Positions 35,301-42,192 of a stretch of DNA of 64,000 nt are shown here, in pieces. A model generated the notes under the pieces. That model was not told where the DNA came from. It saw nothing but the letters and a program-made list of their open reading frames with translations, and did no database searches. The position numbers and the translations under genes are program-made. How positions within the stretch are numbered: position 1 is the stretch's first letter; the number at the start of each line of letters is the position of its first letter. The stretch spans positions 62,001 through 126,000 of the forward strand of contig CAYULW010000006.1 of assembly GCA_964445815.1 (NCBI GenBank). The letters are read 5' to 3'. This DNA is from CAYULW01 sp964445815. Lineage in GTDB: Bacteria > Bacteroidota > Bacteroidia > Flavobacteriales_E > Vicingaceae.

Positions 35301-35902
35301 GGGGGTGCAGGAGAAAAGTCTACAAATTTAACAGATGGCAGATCGAGAATTTTGGTCCAGTTATCTTGACTTATACTGATTTCTAAATATTCATGATTTG
35401 ACGATCTATTGATAATCGAAGCACCGATATTCAGCAAATCTGATTCAAGTTGGCTTAGTTCTATGTTTAAGTGCTTATCTACCAGAAAAGTTAAACGATT
35501 TCCTTCTTTCTTTATCCATTCAGGGAACAATTCATTCAGAACTTCCGGATGGGTCTTCATTTCATTTTCAAATGCAACAATTGATCTTATACCAAGAACT
35601 TCTAAATTGACATTGCTCAAATTATTTGAATAACTCAAATAAGAGTTTAAAGGCAAATAATCCAGTAGTAAAAGACCATTTTTCTGTATAAGCTTCTTTT
35701 GTTCTTCAGTAGGAATAGAGTAAAACTGCACAATGGCATATTCTTTATTTTGATGTTGTGAAAAAGCCTCAGATAAGCTCGTTTGCGAAGAAATAGCTTG
35801 TGGATAAATTGTTCCTGATTTTAAAATCAATTCAAAGTCTGTTGATCCATAAAAAACAGAAACAAAAGATGTAAATAAAAGAGACAGTATAAGTTTTTTC
35901 AT
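32330..35902 (-). CDS. Secreted S8 (subtilisin-like) serine protease with T9SS type A sorting domain
   Basis: I prefer the ATG at 35902 (MKKLILSLLFTS) over a TTG three codons upstream; length is then 1190 residues. After the signal peptide comes a propeptide-like region (about 25-200). The S8 domain shows catalytic Asp in VSVAIADDGLIG (about 235), His in RGTHGDMTTG (about 264) and Ser in GGGTSAAAPG (about 431). Beta-sandwich modules follow: a KRE9/Ig-like domain (TYPSGGEPFVPGETETIRW), an Fn3-like one, a CARDB-like one (LGITQINSPNSGSV) and a MAM/jelly-roll-like one (LSFWYHMNGTNMGVLRLDI). The C-terminal type A sorting domain (GLYPNPNNGEFTINF ... LQKKLIIH) marks it for T9SS export to the surface or medium. 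Confidence 0.93.
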   Translation of the reverse strand: MKKLILSLLFTSFVSVFYGSTDFELILKSGTIYPQAISSQTSLSEAFSQHQNKEYAIVQFYSIPTEEQKKLIQKNGLLLLDYLPLNSYLSYSNNLSNVNLEVLGIRSIVAFENEMKTHPEVLNELFPEWIKKEGNRLTFLVDKHLNIELSQLESDLLNIGASIINRSSNHEYLEISISQDNWTKILDLPSVKFVDFSPAPPQKDDTQARSLHRGNMLDSDYSLGPKYDGSGVSVAIADDGLIGPHIDIKGRVTQFTNVDRGTHGDMTTGITMGAGNLNPRYRGMATDAYLYYYDISGYPHVTQAVNNLNTRGVVITSTSYSEGCNGGYTTTTREVDQQTRQNPTLLHVFSAGNSANSNCGYGAGTPWGTITGGRKQGKAVIATGNLDYRGTLTASSSRGPAADGRIKPDICANGTNQISTDPNNSYSPGGGTSAAAPGIAGLAVQMYDGYRQLNGGTTPESGLIKSAMLNTARDIGNPGPDFFYGWGRVNAHRAFKLLEENRYLSGTITQNAVQNQTVTINDTLKELRFMVYWTDFEATTNAARDLVNDINIRVFTPTGDSILPWILDPTPNAVNLSRNAVRGVDNRNNVEQVTIDNPPAGTYRIEITGFAIPQGPQSYFLLWETRPDEIEVTYPSGGEPFVPGETETIRWDAVGNSSTFNIEYSTDSGSIWNPIASNLSGSLRYRDWNVPNQVSGKVLVRVTRGNVSGTSAHPFSIVGVPNLTSQYTCPDSVKLLWTTVGAANEYEVSLLGPTHMDSVGRSTSNSFTFYNLNLMDDNWVAVKALNNSTGIVGRRTNAILLPKTIVNCPLAYDLGITQINSPNSGSVSSCSFDKLPVRITIHNNGDSVLNNVPLHLWANSTLYRDTLVGPLNPGVFQFFTFRDSIPLSGISTLNISVNVGLMADQNVLNDSLNTTISIIGSQAFTIPYSNDFENFNSCATTNNCGSTICPLNGGWVNLTNGVDDIHDMRVNSGSTPSNGTGPSVDHNPGNGLGKYLYSEASNGCNNVESQVLSPCFDLNGTINPELSFWYHMNGTNMGVLRLDILVDGNWVNNIMTPLFGNQGNVWLQQTVNLSTYVNKKVTLRFRTTTGSSWESDLAIDDVSITDISTGLAEEKENAFGLYPNPNNGEFTINFGDQRSRTVQIFDIKGRIIKEFNLNNQRANLDLSGLQKGIYIVRIDGGSLQKKLIIH

Positions 35903-35986
35903 ATTAAACAATTAAGGAGCGTTAAAATTAAAGAATTAATTACAGCTCTATTTGTAAAACATGAGACAGTCTAGTGGCTGTTTTGT

Positions 35987-36205
35987 TTATTCTTTTTTGA
36001 GAAGGATAAATACAAAAAAGACAAATGGTGTTGAATGAAGAATAAGATCAAACCAATCGGTAAGAGACATACTACTAGGATCACCAGTAACCCATCTGAT
36101 TTTTCCAATTATATGGGGTTCTGGAAAATATGGCGCAAAGCCTAATGTTAGAATAAGCAGAACCGAAAGAAGAATTTGCTTTTTCTTATTTCTTGACCCA
36201 AGCAT
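35987..36205 (-). CDS. Small two-helix membrane protein, unknown function
   Basis: The open frame extends to 36226, but the ATG at 36205 (72 aa, MLGSRNKKKQILL) gives a better N-terminus and a smaller overlap (20 bp) with the rhodanese lipoprotein gene. Two hydrophobic helices (IGLSV-type segment QILLSVLLILTLGFAP and STPFVFFVFILL) flank a short loop with PYFPEPHIIGKIRWV. Small proteins with this Pro-rich loop recur in Bacteroidota; I assign no function. Position as the last gene of the DUF983-rhodanese-rhodanese unit suggests cotranscription. Confidence 0.65.
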   Translation of the reverse strand: MLGSRNKKKQILLSVLLILTLGFAPYFPEPHIIGKIRWVTGDPSSMSLTDWFDLILHSTPFVFFVFILLKKE

Positions 36206-36560
36206 TAAAGCCACCTTTAAGATCATAAATGGACTTGAAGCCGGCTTCCTTTAGAAGCTTTGATGCTTTAGCACTTCTTCCTCCAACAGCACAATAAACA
36301 AGCGTTGGTTTAGACTTGTCAAGTTCATTTAATTTAGTTTTGAACTCTGCATCAAGATAATTGAAGTTAAGAGCGGATTCTATATTCCCACTTTCAAATT
36401 CTTGAGGGGTGCGAACATCTATGATTTGCAGATTTTCCGTTGTTTTAATGAGCTCCTTGGCTTCATCAACAGAGATCAGTTGGACTGCTTCAGAATTATC
36501 TTGGGCTTGATTTTGACAAGCAACCAAGCTGATTAGAAATATGAATATTATTTTTTTCAT
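36186..36560 (-). CDS. Rhodanese-domain lipoprotein
   Basis: The 124-residue protein has a lipoprotein signal (MKKIIFIFLISLVAC, Cys15) and a single rhodanese domain: IIDVRTPQEFESGNI, then the active-site loop VYCAVGGRSAKA, with the persulfide-forming Cys. It is probably periplasmic, membrane-anchored sulfurtransferase or persulfide carrier. Its ATG overlaps the stop of the upstream cytoplasmic-type rhodanese gene by four bases. Confidence 0.9.
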   Translation of the reverse strand: MKKIIFIFLISLVACQNQAQDNSEAVQLISVDEAKELIKTTENLQIIDVRTPQEFESGNIESALNFNYLDAEFKTKLNELDKSKPTLVYCAVGGRSAKASKLLKEAGFKSIYDLKGGFNAWVKK

Positions 36561-36862
36561 GAAGATTCATTTTGATTCCATGCAATAATACCACCTAAAA
36601 GATTAAAAGCATTTAATCTATTACTTTTCATAAACTGACAAGCTGATGAACTTCTACCACCACTTCTGCAGTAAACGTAGTAGTTTTTAGATGGGTCCAA
36701 TTGTTTTACCTTGTCCGAAAAACTAGGATCCATAATATTAATATTAATGGAGTTCTCAATCAGTCCTTCGGCTTCTTCTGATGGATTTCTAACATCAATT
36801 ATTATTGCATCATTATCTGATTCGATTCTTTCCTTAAATGTATTTACGTCGAGATCATTCAT
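36557..36862 (-). CDS. Rhodanese-like sulfurtransferase (cytoplasmic type)
   Basis: The 101-residue single rhodanese domain has no export signal. IIDVRNPSEEAEGLI is followed by the active loop YCRSGGRSSSA with its catalytic Cys, and ends LGGIIAWNQ. GlpE/PspE-like in size. It handles sulfane sulfur, donor and acceptor unknown. It overlaps both neighbours (8 bp with DUF983, 4 bp with the lipoprotein rhodanese), giving a tightly coupled pair of one internal and one exported rhodanese. Confidence 0.9.
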   Translation of the reverse strand: MNDLDVNTFKERIESDNDAIIIDVRNPSEEAEGLIENSININIMDPSFSDKVKQLDPSKNYYVYCRSGGRSSSACQFMKSNRLNAFNLLGGIIAWNQNESS

Positions 36863-37256
36863 TCTTTTCTTGTGTTTTAAAGTTAAAAAAAAGGTTGGCC
36901 CATATTATTTTTGATAAGGCAAAATAAAGGGGGAGTAATACTAACATCGTCCCTCCAACCAAAAAAATAAAATTCCAAAATTCAGCTTCTATTCCAAGAA
37001 CAGCTTTAGCTACCATAAATGTAACGATGTGAGCCACTCCAAGGGCATACGAAACATACATTGCTCCGTAGTAGAATCCCGGCTCTAAATAGTAACTTCT
37101 ATCGCATTTTGGACAACGTTCTTCAATGTCTGAGAAATGCTTGAGGTCATAAGGGTTTCTAGACTTGAAAAATTCTCCTTCATGACAGTGTGGACACTTG
37201 AATTTTAATATGCTGTATAGCTTAGAGCCTTTTTTCATCTTGCCAAAATTAGACAT
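36855..37256 (-). CDS. DUF983 zinc-finger membrane protein
   Basis: I choose the ATG at 37256 (133 aa, MSNFGKMKKGSK). The longer frame to 37322 would add a non-conserved Cys-rich leader and run through the palindrome at 37275. The protein has two CxxC pairs (CPHCHEGEFF and CPKCDRSYYL), likely a zinc ribbon, followed by EPGFYYGAMYVSYALG and two membrane helices. DUF983 proteins are widespread in Bacteroidota and alphaproteobacteria and lack a defined function. The downstream rhodanese overlap suggests a link with thiol or metal chemistry, which is inference. Confidence 0.85.
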   Translation of the reverse strand: MSNFGKMKKGSKLYSILKFKCPHCHEGEFFKSRNPYDLKHFSDIEERCPKCDRSYYLEPGFYYGAMYVSYALGVAHIVTFMVAKAVLGIEAEFWNFIFLVGGTMLVLLPLYFALSKIIWANLFFNFKTQEKNE

Positions 37257-37274
37257 AAGATCATGTCCATAGAA

Positions 37275-37288
37275 GTAACCTAGGTTAC
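37275..37288. promoter_or_regulatory. 14-bp perfect palindrome upstream of the DUF983 gene
   Basis: GTAACCTAGGTTAC is perfectly self-complementary and sits 19-32 bp before the chosen start of the DUF983/rhodanese cluster. A related half-site-like GGTAACGTTA follows about 20 bp farther. Size, symmetry and place fit an operator for a dimeric regulator; no regulator gene is adjacent. Confidence 0.4.
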
Positions 37289-37396
37289 AATTCAGTTTAC
37301 AAACAGGTAACGTTAAGACCATATCTAATTGATCTTGATTTGAGATTCTTAAACCAATCGTTACGAAAAGCTAATGTTAAGGTAGTAATCTGGGAC

Positions 37397-37404
37397 TAAT
37401 TTTG
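37397..37404 (+). promoter_or_regulatory. Putative -7 box (TAATTTTG) ahead of the short ORF and LpxH-like gene
   Basis: Plus-strand TAATTTTG matches TAnnTTTG. It lies 15 nt before the ATG of a 28-codon ORF (37420) and about 100 nt before the LpxH-like gene, so a transcript starting here would carry the short ORF as a leader. Confidence 0.38.
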
Positions 37405-37419
37405 ATTAAACACTTAGTA

Positions 37420-37506
37420 ATGAAGAATATATTTGAAAGATTTCAAGATTTAATTACCACATGGTTTATATCTGGATTAAGAGGCATTTTTATTAATCTG
37501 CATTGA
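37420..37506 (+). CDS. Possible 28-aa leader or small protein
   Basis: This ATG-to-TGA frame of 28 codons (MKNIFERF ... GIFINLH) ends one base before the ATG of the LpxH-like gene. It starts 15 nt after a good -7 box. The peptide is short, amphipathic and rich in Phe, Ile and Leu. No homology can be claimed by eye and a chance ORF is a real possibility. Confidence 0.25.
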   Translation: MKNIFERFQDLITTWFISGLRGIFINLH

Positions 37507-37507
37507 T

Positions 37508-38365
37508 ATGGCCAATAAAAGAAGAAAAGTTGAGATTGTAGTTCTTTCTGATATTCATCTCGGCACTCGAGGATGCAATGCAAAAGAATTGTTGCAGTAC
37601 CTTCAAAGCATTAAACCTAAAATGGTCATTTTAAATGGAGATATTATAGATATCTGGCAATTCAAAAAAAGTTACTTTCCTAAATCACATATGCTTGTTA
37701 TAAAGCAGCTTGTTGCCTGGATGACAAAAGGAGTAAAAATATATTACATCACCGGGAATCATGATGAAATGCTCCGCAAGTTTGTTGGATTTAAGCTAGG
37801 GTCTTTAAGAATTGTGAATAAAGTCATTTTACCTATTGGTGCTCAGAAAGCATGGTTCTTTCACGGTGATGTTTTTGATGTAACGATGCAGTATTCAAAG
37901 TGGTTAGCAAAGCTAGGTTCGATTGGATATGATTTCTTGATAATGATCAATTTAATTGTTAATCGAATTTCTGAGCGCTTGGGTAAAGGAAAAATTTCGT
38001 TGAGTAAAAAGATTAAGAATAGCGTAAAATCTGCAGTGAAATACATCAATAGTTTTGAGCAAACTGCTGCAGATATTGGCATAGAGAATGGGTACGATTA
38101 TGTGATTTGCGGACATATACATCAACCTGAAATACGTGAGATCTCCAACTCAAAGGGTTCAATCACTTATTTAAATTCGGGAGATTGGATAGAGAATTTA
38201 ACATCGCTTGAGTACAATAATGGGAAATGGAGCATCTACAAATACGAACCATCTCATTACAGTTTTGAGATTATCTTTAAGAATGAATCGTATACAAATA
38301 AAGAGCTTTTTCAACTTATGGTGGAGGAGTTTGGAGTACTTAGTAAAATATCATCAGCTAAATGA
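37508..38365 (+). CDS. LpxH-like metallophosphoesterase (UDP-2,3-diacylglucosamine diphosphatase family)
   Basis: The 285-residue calcineurin-like phosphoesterase shows all metal motifs: LSDIHLGTRG (D-x-H), LNGDIIDIW (GD-x-x-D), ITGNHDE (GNHD/E), FHGDVFD and CGHIHQPEI (GH-x-H). The arrangement and the DIW and HGD segments match the LpxH family, which hydrolyses UDP-2,3-diacylglucosamine to lipid X in lipid A synthesis. Bacteroidota often have more than one LpxH-type paralogue, so a related lipid-phosphate substrate is possible. The next gene, a MurG-like glycosyltransferase, overlaps by four bases (ATGA), implying translational coupling. Confidence 0.85.
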   Translation: MANKRRKVEIVVLSDIHLGTRGCNAKELLQYLQSIKPKMVILNGDIIDIWQFKKSYFPKSHMLVIKQLVAWMTKGVKIYYITGNHDEMLRKFVGFKLGSLRIVNKVILPIGAQKAWFFHGDVFDVTMQYSKWLAKLGSIGYDFLIMINLIVNRISERLGKGKISLSKKIKNSVKSAVKYINSFEQTAADIGIENGYDYVICGHIHQPEIREISNSKGSITYLNSGDWIENLTSLEYNNGKWSIYKYEPSHYSFEIIFKNESYTNKELFQLMVEEFGVLSKISSAK

Positions 38366-39399
38366 AGATTCTATATGGCATACAAGGAACCGGTAATGGT
38401 CACATTTGTAGGGCAAAAGAGATCATACCTAGCTTTGAGAAGTATGGAGAAGTTGATGTGCTTTTGAGTGGCCTTCATTCTGAAATTAAATTACCTTTTG
38501 AGCTAAAATATCAATTTAAGGGTCTGGGTTTTGTTTTTGGAAAGAAGGGGGGGATAGACTATTTAAATACCTACCTGAAGAATCATATTAATCGTTTTAT
38601 TAAGGAAGTAAGATCATTTGATGTTTCCAAATATGATTTGATTGTTAGTGATTTTGAACCTATTACATCATGGGCTGCTCATTTAAATAAAAAACCTTGT
38701 GTTGCTTTGAGCAATCAGTGTACATTATTATCAGACTCCATTCCCAAGCCGAAGAATGAAGACCTATTAGGTAAGATGGTTTTAAACTATTATGCACCAA
38801 GTACTGCAGAGTATGGATTTAGTTATAAGGCTCTAGAGCCGCATATATTTACTCCAATAATCAGAAAAGAAATTAGAGACTTATTTCCAGTAGAGGGCGA
38901 GCATTATACAGTTTACCTTCCGTCTTATAATGATCAACGTATTCAGAATGTATTATCACAGATAAAAGACATCAAGTGGGAAGTGTTTTCAAAAAACATC
39001 AAGAAGGATAAAACAATTGGAAACATCATGTTCAAGCCTGTTCAATCTGAAACTTTTATGGAAAGTTTTGCAAATTGTAAAGGAATTCTAACTGCAGCGG
39101 GTTTTGGAACTACTTCAGAAGCTTTGTATTTAAATAAAAAGTTGCTCGTTATTCCTCAAAAGCATCAGTTTGAGCAAAGTTGTAATGCGAAAATGTTAAA
39201 AGATTTAGGTGTTACAGTCGTAAAAAAATTAAAAGCCAAGCATTTACCAAAAATTGAAGAGTGGGTTAGGTCAGATGAGAAGGTGAGGATAGATTATCCT
39301 GATCAAACAGAACTTATTGTTGAAACAATTATTTATAACGAGTATTACAATAAGGACAATTATCTAGATTATATCACTTCTGATCAATATCAATTTTAA
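38362..39399 (+). CDS. MurG-like (GT28-type) glycosyltransferase
   Basis: This 345-residue GT-B enzyme has an N-terminal GIQGTGNGHICRAKEI loop, like the GxGxGHxxR acceptor loop of UDP-dependent GT28/GT1 enzymes. The C-terminal donor-binding segment GILTAAGFGTTSEALYL is followed by PQKHQFEQSCNAKML, equivalent to the GGxxTxxE and PxxxQ(x)N motifs. It probably adds a sugar to a lipid acceptor at the membrane. It overlaps the LpxH-like gene by 4 bp and is followed after 9 bp by a GH1 glycosidase, so the three form one unit, perhaps for a glycolipid. Acceptor unknown. Confidence 0.82.
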   Translation: MKILYGIQGTGNGHICRAKEIIPSFEKYGEVDVLLSGLHSEIKLPFELKYQFKGLGFVFGKKGGIDYLNTYLKNHINRFIKEVRSFDVSKYDLIVSDFEPITSWAAHLNKKPCVALSNQCTLLSDSIPKPKNEDLLGKMVLNYYAPSTAEYGFSYKALEPHIFTPIIRKEIRDLFPVEGEHYTVYLPSYNDQRIQNVLSQIKDIKWEVFSKNIKKDKTIGNIMFKPVQSETFMESFANCKGILTAAGFGTTSEALYLNKKLLVIPQKHQFEQSCNAKMLKDLGVTVVKKLKAKHLPKIEEWVRSDEKVRIDYPDQTELIVETIIYNEYYNKDNYLDYITSDQYQF

Positions 39400-39408
39400 C
39401 CTTAATCA

Positions 39409-40746
39409 TTGCACTCGTCTGATTTTCCGGAAAACTTTATTTGGGGTGTGGCTAGCTCTGCTTATCAAACGGAAGGTTTTGCGGGCTTAGATGGAAAGGG
39501 AAAATCAATTTGGGACCAGTTCTCAAACAAAAAAGGTAAAGTGAAATTCAATCAAAATGCTGATCAGGCGAATGAGTTTTATATCAGATACCCTGAAGAC
39601 ATTAGATTGCTAAGAGAAATGAATTGTCGTCACTTTCGGTTCTCAATTGCATGGACGAGAATCTTTCCAGATGGAAAAGGTAGGGTGAACAATAAAGGAA
39701 TTGAGTTTTATAACAAACTCATAGATGAATGTCTGCAAAATGGAATTCAACCATGGATTACATTGTATCACTGGGATCTGCCTCTTGAGCTGCAAAAGGG
39801 AGGTGGTTGGATGAATCGCGATATTGTTGAATGGTTTACGGAGTATGTAGAAGTGTGTATCAAGGCTTTTGGTGATCGGGTGAAGCACTGGATGGTTTTA
39901 AATGAACCAACTGCATATACTGGTTTAGGCTATTTTATGGGAATTCATGCACCGGGAGTAAAAGGTCTTAAATCTTTTCTGCCTGCAGTGCATCATTCTG
40001 CATTGGCTAATGCTATAGGAGGCAAAATGATCAGAGAATTAGACCCTGATGCTTATATAGGTACTACCTTTTCTTTTTCTCCAATAGAGTCCATTGATCA
40101 AAAATCAAAAAATATTGCGGCAAGAAATCGTGTTGATGCCTTGTTAAATCGGCTTTTTCTTGAACCACTTTTAGGGTATGGCTATCCATTAGAAACTTTA
40201 CCAAGTTTCAAGCCAATTGAATCCTCTTTTTTAGAAGGAGATGAGGAAAACCTGTCATTTGATTTTGACTTTATTGGTGTACAGAACTATTCCAGAGAAG
40301 TGGTAAAGTTCTCATACTTTACACCCTATGTCAATGCAAAGCTGGTGTCTGCAAAAAAAAGGAAACTGAAACAAACTGCAATGGGGTGGGAAAATTATCC
40401 GGATTCCATACTTTCTATTGTAAAGCAGCTTAATACATATAAAAATATTCCCGACTTAATTATTACTGAGTCTGGAATTCCTCTTGAAGAAGAGTTGAAA
40501 GAAGACGTACGAGTTATGGATAAAGAAAGGGTAGAGTACTATCAGAAATACTTGTTTAATCTACTTTCTCTTACTAAAGAATATGATAAGCTAAAGGGTT
40601 TTTTTGCTTGGACCAACACGGATAACTTTGAGTGGGCAGAGGGCTATCGTCCTAAGTTTGGATTAATTTCTATAAATAGGCAGAATCAAAAAAGAATCCC
40701 AAAGGATTCTTTTTATTGGTTTCAGAAATTCTTGAAAGAAACTTAA
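39409..40746 (+). CDS. Glycoside hydrolase family 1 (beta-glucosidase-like)
   Basis: The 445-residue (beta/alpha)8 enzyme is full length for GH1, with no signal peptide. Visible are the glycone-binding Gln in SSAYQTEG, HWDLP, the acid/base Glu166 in VLNEPTAY, the nucleophile Glu354 in IITESGIP and the Trp region TDNFEWAEGY. It should hydrolyse beta-glucosides or related beta-glycosides with retention. The nucleophile motif reads TESG in place of the usual TENG. The start is TTG; no ATG fits the conserved N-terminus. It follows the glycosyltransferase gene by 9 bp. Its stop overlaps that of convergent phoH by four bases (TTAA). Confidence 0.93.
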   Translation: MHSSDFPENFIWGVASSAYQTEGFAGLDGKGKSIWDQFSNKKGKVKFNQNADQANEFYIRYPEDIRLLREMNCRHFRFSIAWTRIFPDGKGRVNNKGIEFYNKLIDECLQNGIQPWITLYHWDLPLELQKGGGWMNRDIVEWFTEYVEVCIKAFGDRVKHWMVLNEPTAYTGLGYFMGIHAPGVKGLKSFLPAVHHSALANAIGGKMIRELDPDAYIGTTFSFSPIESIDQKSKNIAARNRVDALLNRLFLEPLLGYGYPLETLPSFKPIESSFLEGDEENLSFDFDFIGVQNYSREVVKFSYFTPYVNAKLVSAKKRKLKQTAMGWENYPDSILSIVKQLNTYKNIPDLIITESGIPLEEELKEDVRVMDKERVEYYQKYLFNLLSLTKEYDKLKGFFAWTNTDNFEWAEGYRPKFGLISINRQNQKRIPKDSFYWFQKFLKET

Positions 40747-42083
40747 AGAAGGTCATTCGCCACATTGGCCAACTCAGATCTCTCACCTTTTTCCAATGCC
40801 ACATGAGCATATAACTTATTTCCCTTAACTCTATCAATTAAGTAAGATAGCCCATTACTATGTTCATCTAGATAAGGTGTATCAATCTGGTTAATATCGC
40901 CTGTAAATATCATTTTGGTATTCTCACCGGCTCTTGTAATGATTGTCTTTACTTCATGAGGAGTAAGATTCTGTGCTTCGTCTACAATAAATATGATATC
41001 CGATAAACTCCTCCCTCTAATATAGGCCAATGGAGTGATGATGATTTTCTCATTCTTTTGCATCTCAACAATTTGCTTGTGCTTTTTGTCCATCTCACTA
41101 AACTGGTTCTTGATGAACTTCAAGTTATCCCAAAGTGGCTCCATGTAAGGATTGATCTTATCCTTTATATCTCCGGGAAGATAGCCTATATCTTTATTAC
41201 TAAGCGGAACGATAGGTCTTGCAAGTATTATCTGCTTAAAATTTCTTCTTTGTTCTACTGCACCGGCAAGGGCTAAAAGTGTTTTTCCGGTTCCCGCAAC
41301 TCCTTGAATAGTTACAAGTTTAATTTCAGGGTTTAAAATGGCATGGAGTGCAAAAGCTTGCTCGGCATTTTTTGGTACCACGCCATAGGCATTGATCTTC
41401 TCAACTCTATCTAAACGATCTTCAATAGGGTTATAGAACGCTAAACTTGAAGCCTTTCCGTTTTTTAGAATATAAAAATGATTGTTTGGGAGTTTTTTCC
41501 CAATAAGATTATAGTCTTCAAGATACCCTTTTTCATAGATTTCTTTAATTACCTCGCTTGGTAAATTTTCTATTTTATCCTTGCCCAGATGTAAATCAGA
41601 AACATCTTTAATGCGTCCTGTAATATAATCTTGAGCAGTAATGTTTAACGCTTTCGCTTTAATCCGAAGGTTGATGTCTTTTGTAACGAGAATTACTTTT
41701 TTATCTTTTTCTTCTTCTTGCAGAGATAAGGCGGCATTGAGAATTTTGTGGTCTCCTTTTTTATCATCAAAAATCTGCACGGCATTTTGTTCCAGATTTT
41801 TACTGCTAAAAACAATCTTAAAGAAGGATTTTTTGTTGTTTCCTAAAGGAATCCACTCTTGTAAGGTATGATTTTCTGATAATTTATCAACTATTCTCGT
41901 GAATTCTCTCGCTTCAAAATTCTTGGTGTCATTTCCTCTTTTAAAATTATCAAGCTCTTCTAAAACGGTTATCGGAATAGCAATGTCATTATCCTCAAAG
42001 TTGAGAAAGGAATTATGGTCATGAATAATTACAGAAGTATCTAAAACGTATATTTTTTTTTGAGATTTTTTCTTTCTCGGCAT
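40743..42083 (-). CDS. PIN-domain plus PhoH ATPase (PhoH2 type)
   Basis: The 446-residue protein has an N-terminal PIN nuclease domain (about 1-150) with acidic residues in VLDTSVIIHD, LEELDNFKRG and VTKDINLRIKA. A PhoH-type P-loop ATPase domain follows (about 240-446): Walker A GVAGTGKTLLALAG, PIVPLSNKDIGYLPGD, Walker B FIVDEAQNLTPHE and FTGDINQID. PhoH2 proteins couple RNA unwinding with PIN-mediated RNA cleavage. No small antitoxin-like partner gene is next to it, so a housekeeping RNA role is more likely than a toxin-antitoxin system. Confidence 0.92.
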   Translation of the reverse strand: MPRKKKSQKKIYVLDTSVIIHDHNSFLNFEDNDIAIPITVLEELDNFKRGNDTKNFEAREFTRIVDKLSENHTLQEWIPLGNNKKSFFKIVFSSKNLEQNAVQIFDDKKGDHKILNAALSLQEEEKDKKVILVTKDINLRIKAKALNITAQDYITGRIKDVSDLHLGKDKIENLPSEVIKEIYEKGYLEDYNLIGKKLPNNHFYILKNGKASSLAFYNPIEDRLDRVEKINAYGVVPKNAEQAFALHAILNPEIKLVTIQGVAGTGKTLLALAGAVEQRRNFKQIILARPIVPLSNKDIGYLPGDIKDKINPYMEPLWDNLKFIKNQFSEMDKKHKQIVEMQKNEKIIITPLAYIRGRSLSDIIFIVDEAQNLTPHEVKTIITRAGENTKMIFTGDINQIDTPYLDEHSNGLSYLIDRVKGNKLYAHVALEKGERSELANVANDLL

Positions 42084-42110
42084 ATGGCTTATTATAAAGT
42101 GTATGAAGTA

Positions 42111-42133
42111 AATCTAATTGTTAAAATTAGATT
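42111..42133. repeat. 9-bp inverted repeat between waaA and phoH
   Basis: Arms AATCTAATT (42111-42119) and AATTAGATT (42125-42133) with a five-base loop form a perfect, AT-rich hairpin. It lies 60 bp beyond the waaA stop and about 28 bp ahead of the phoH start. There is no T-run after it, so it may be an operator or mRNA leader structure more than a terminator. Confidence 0.35.
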
Positions 42134-42192
42134 GATGTTAGAGAAAGAAATAAAGTAATTAACCTTTTTTTCTTGAAAAGATATTCGATTAA

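Noticed and set aside
37257..37322. Extended start for the DUF983 protein
   Set aside because: It would add a Cys-rich leader not expected for the family and read through the palindrome; the ATG at 37256 fits usual length.
40743..42083. PIN-PhoH as part of a toxin-antitoxin system
   Set aside because: No small upstream antitoxin-like ORF is present; the 109-bp upstream gap holds only an AT-rich hairpin.
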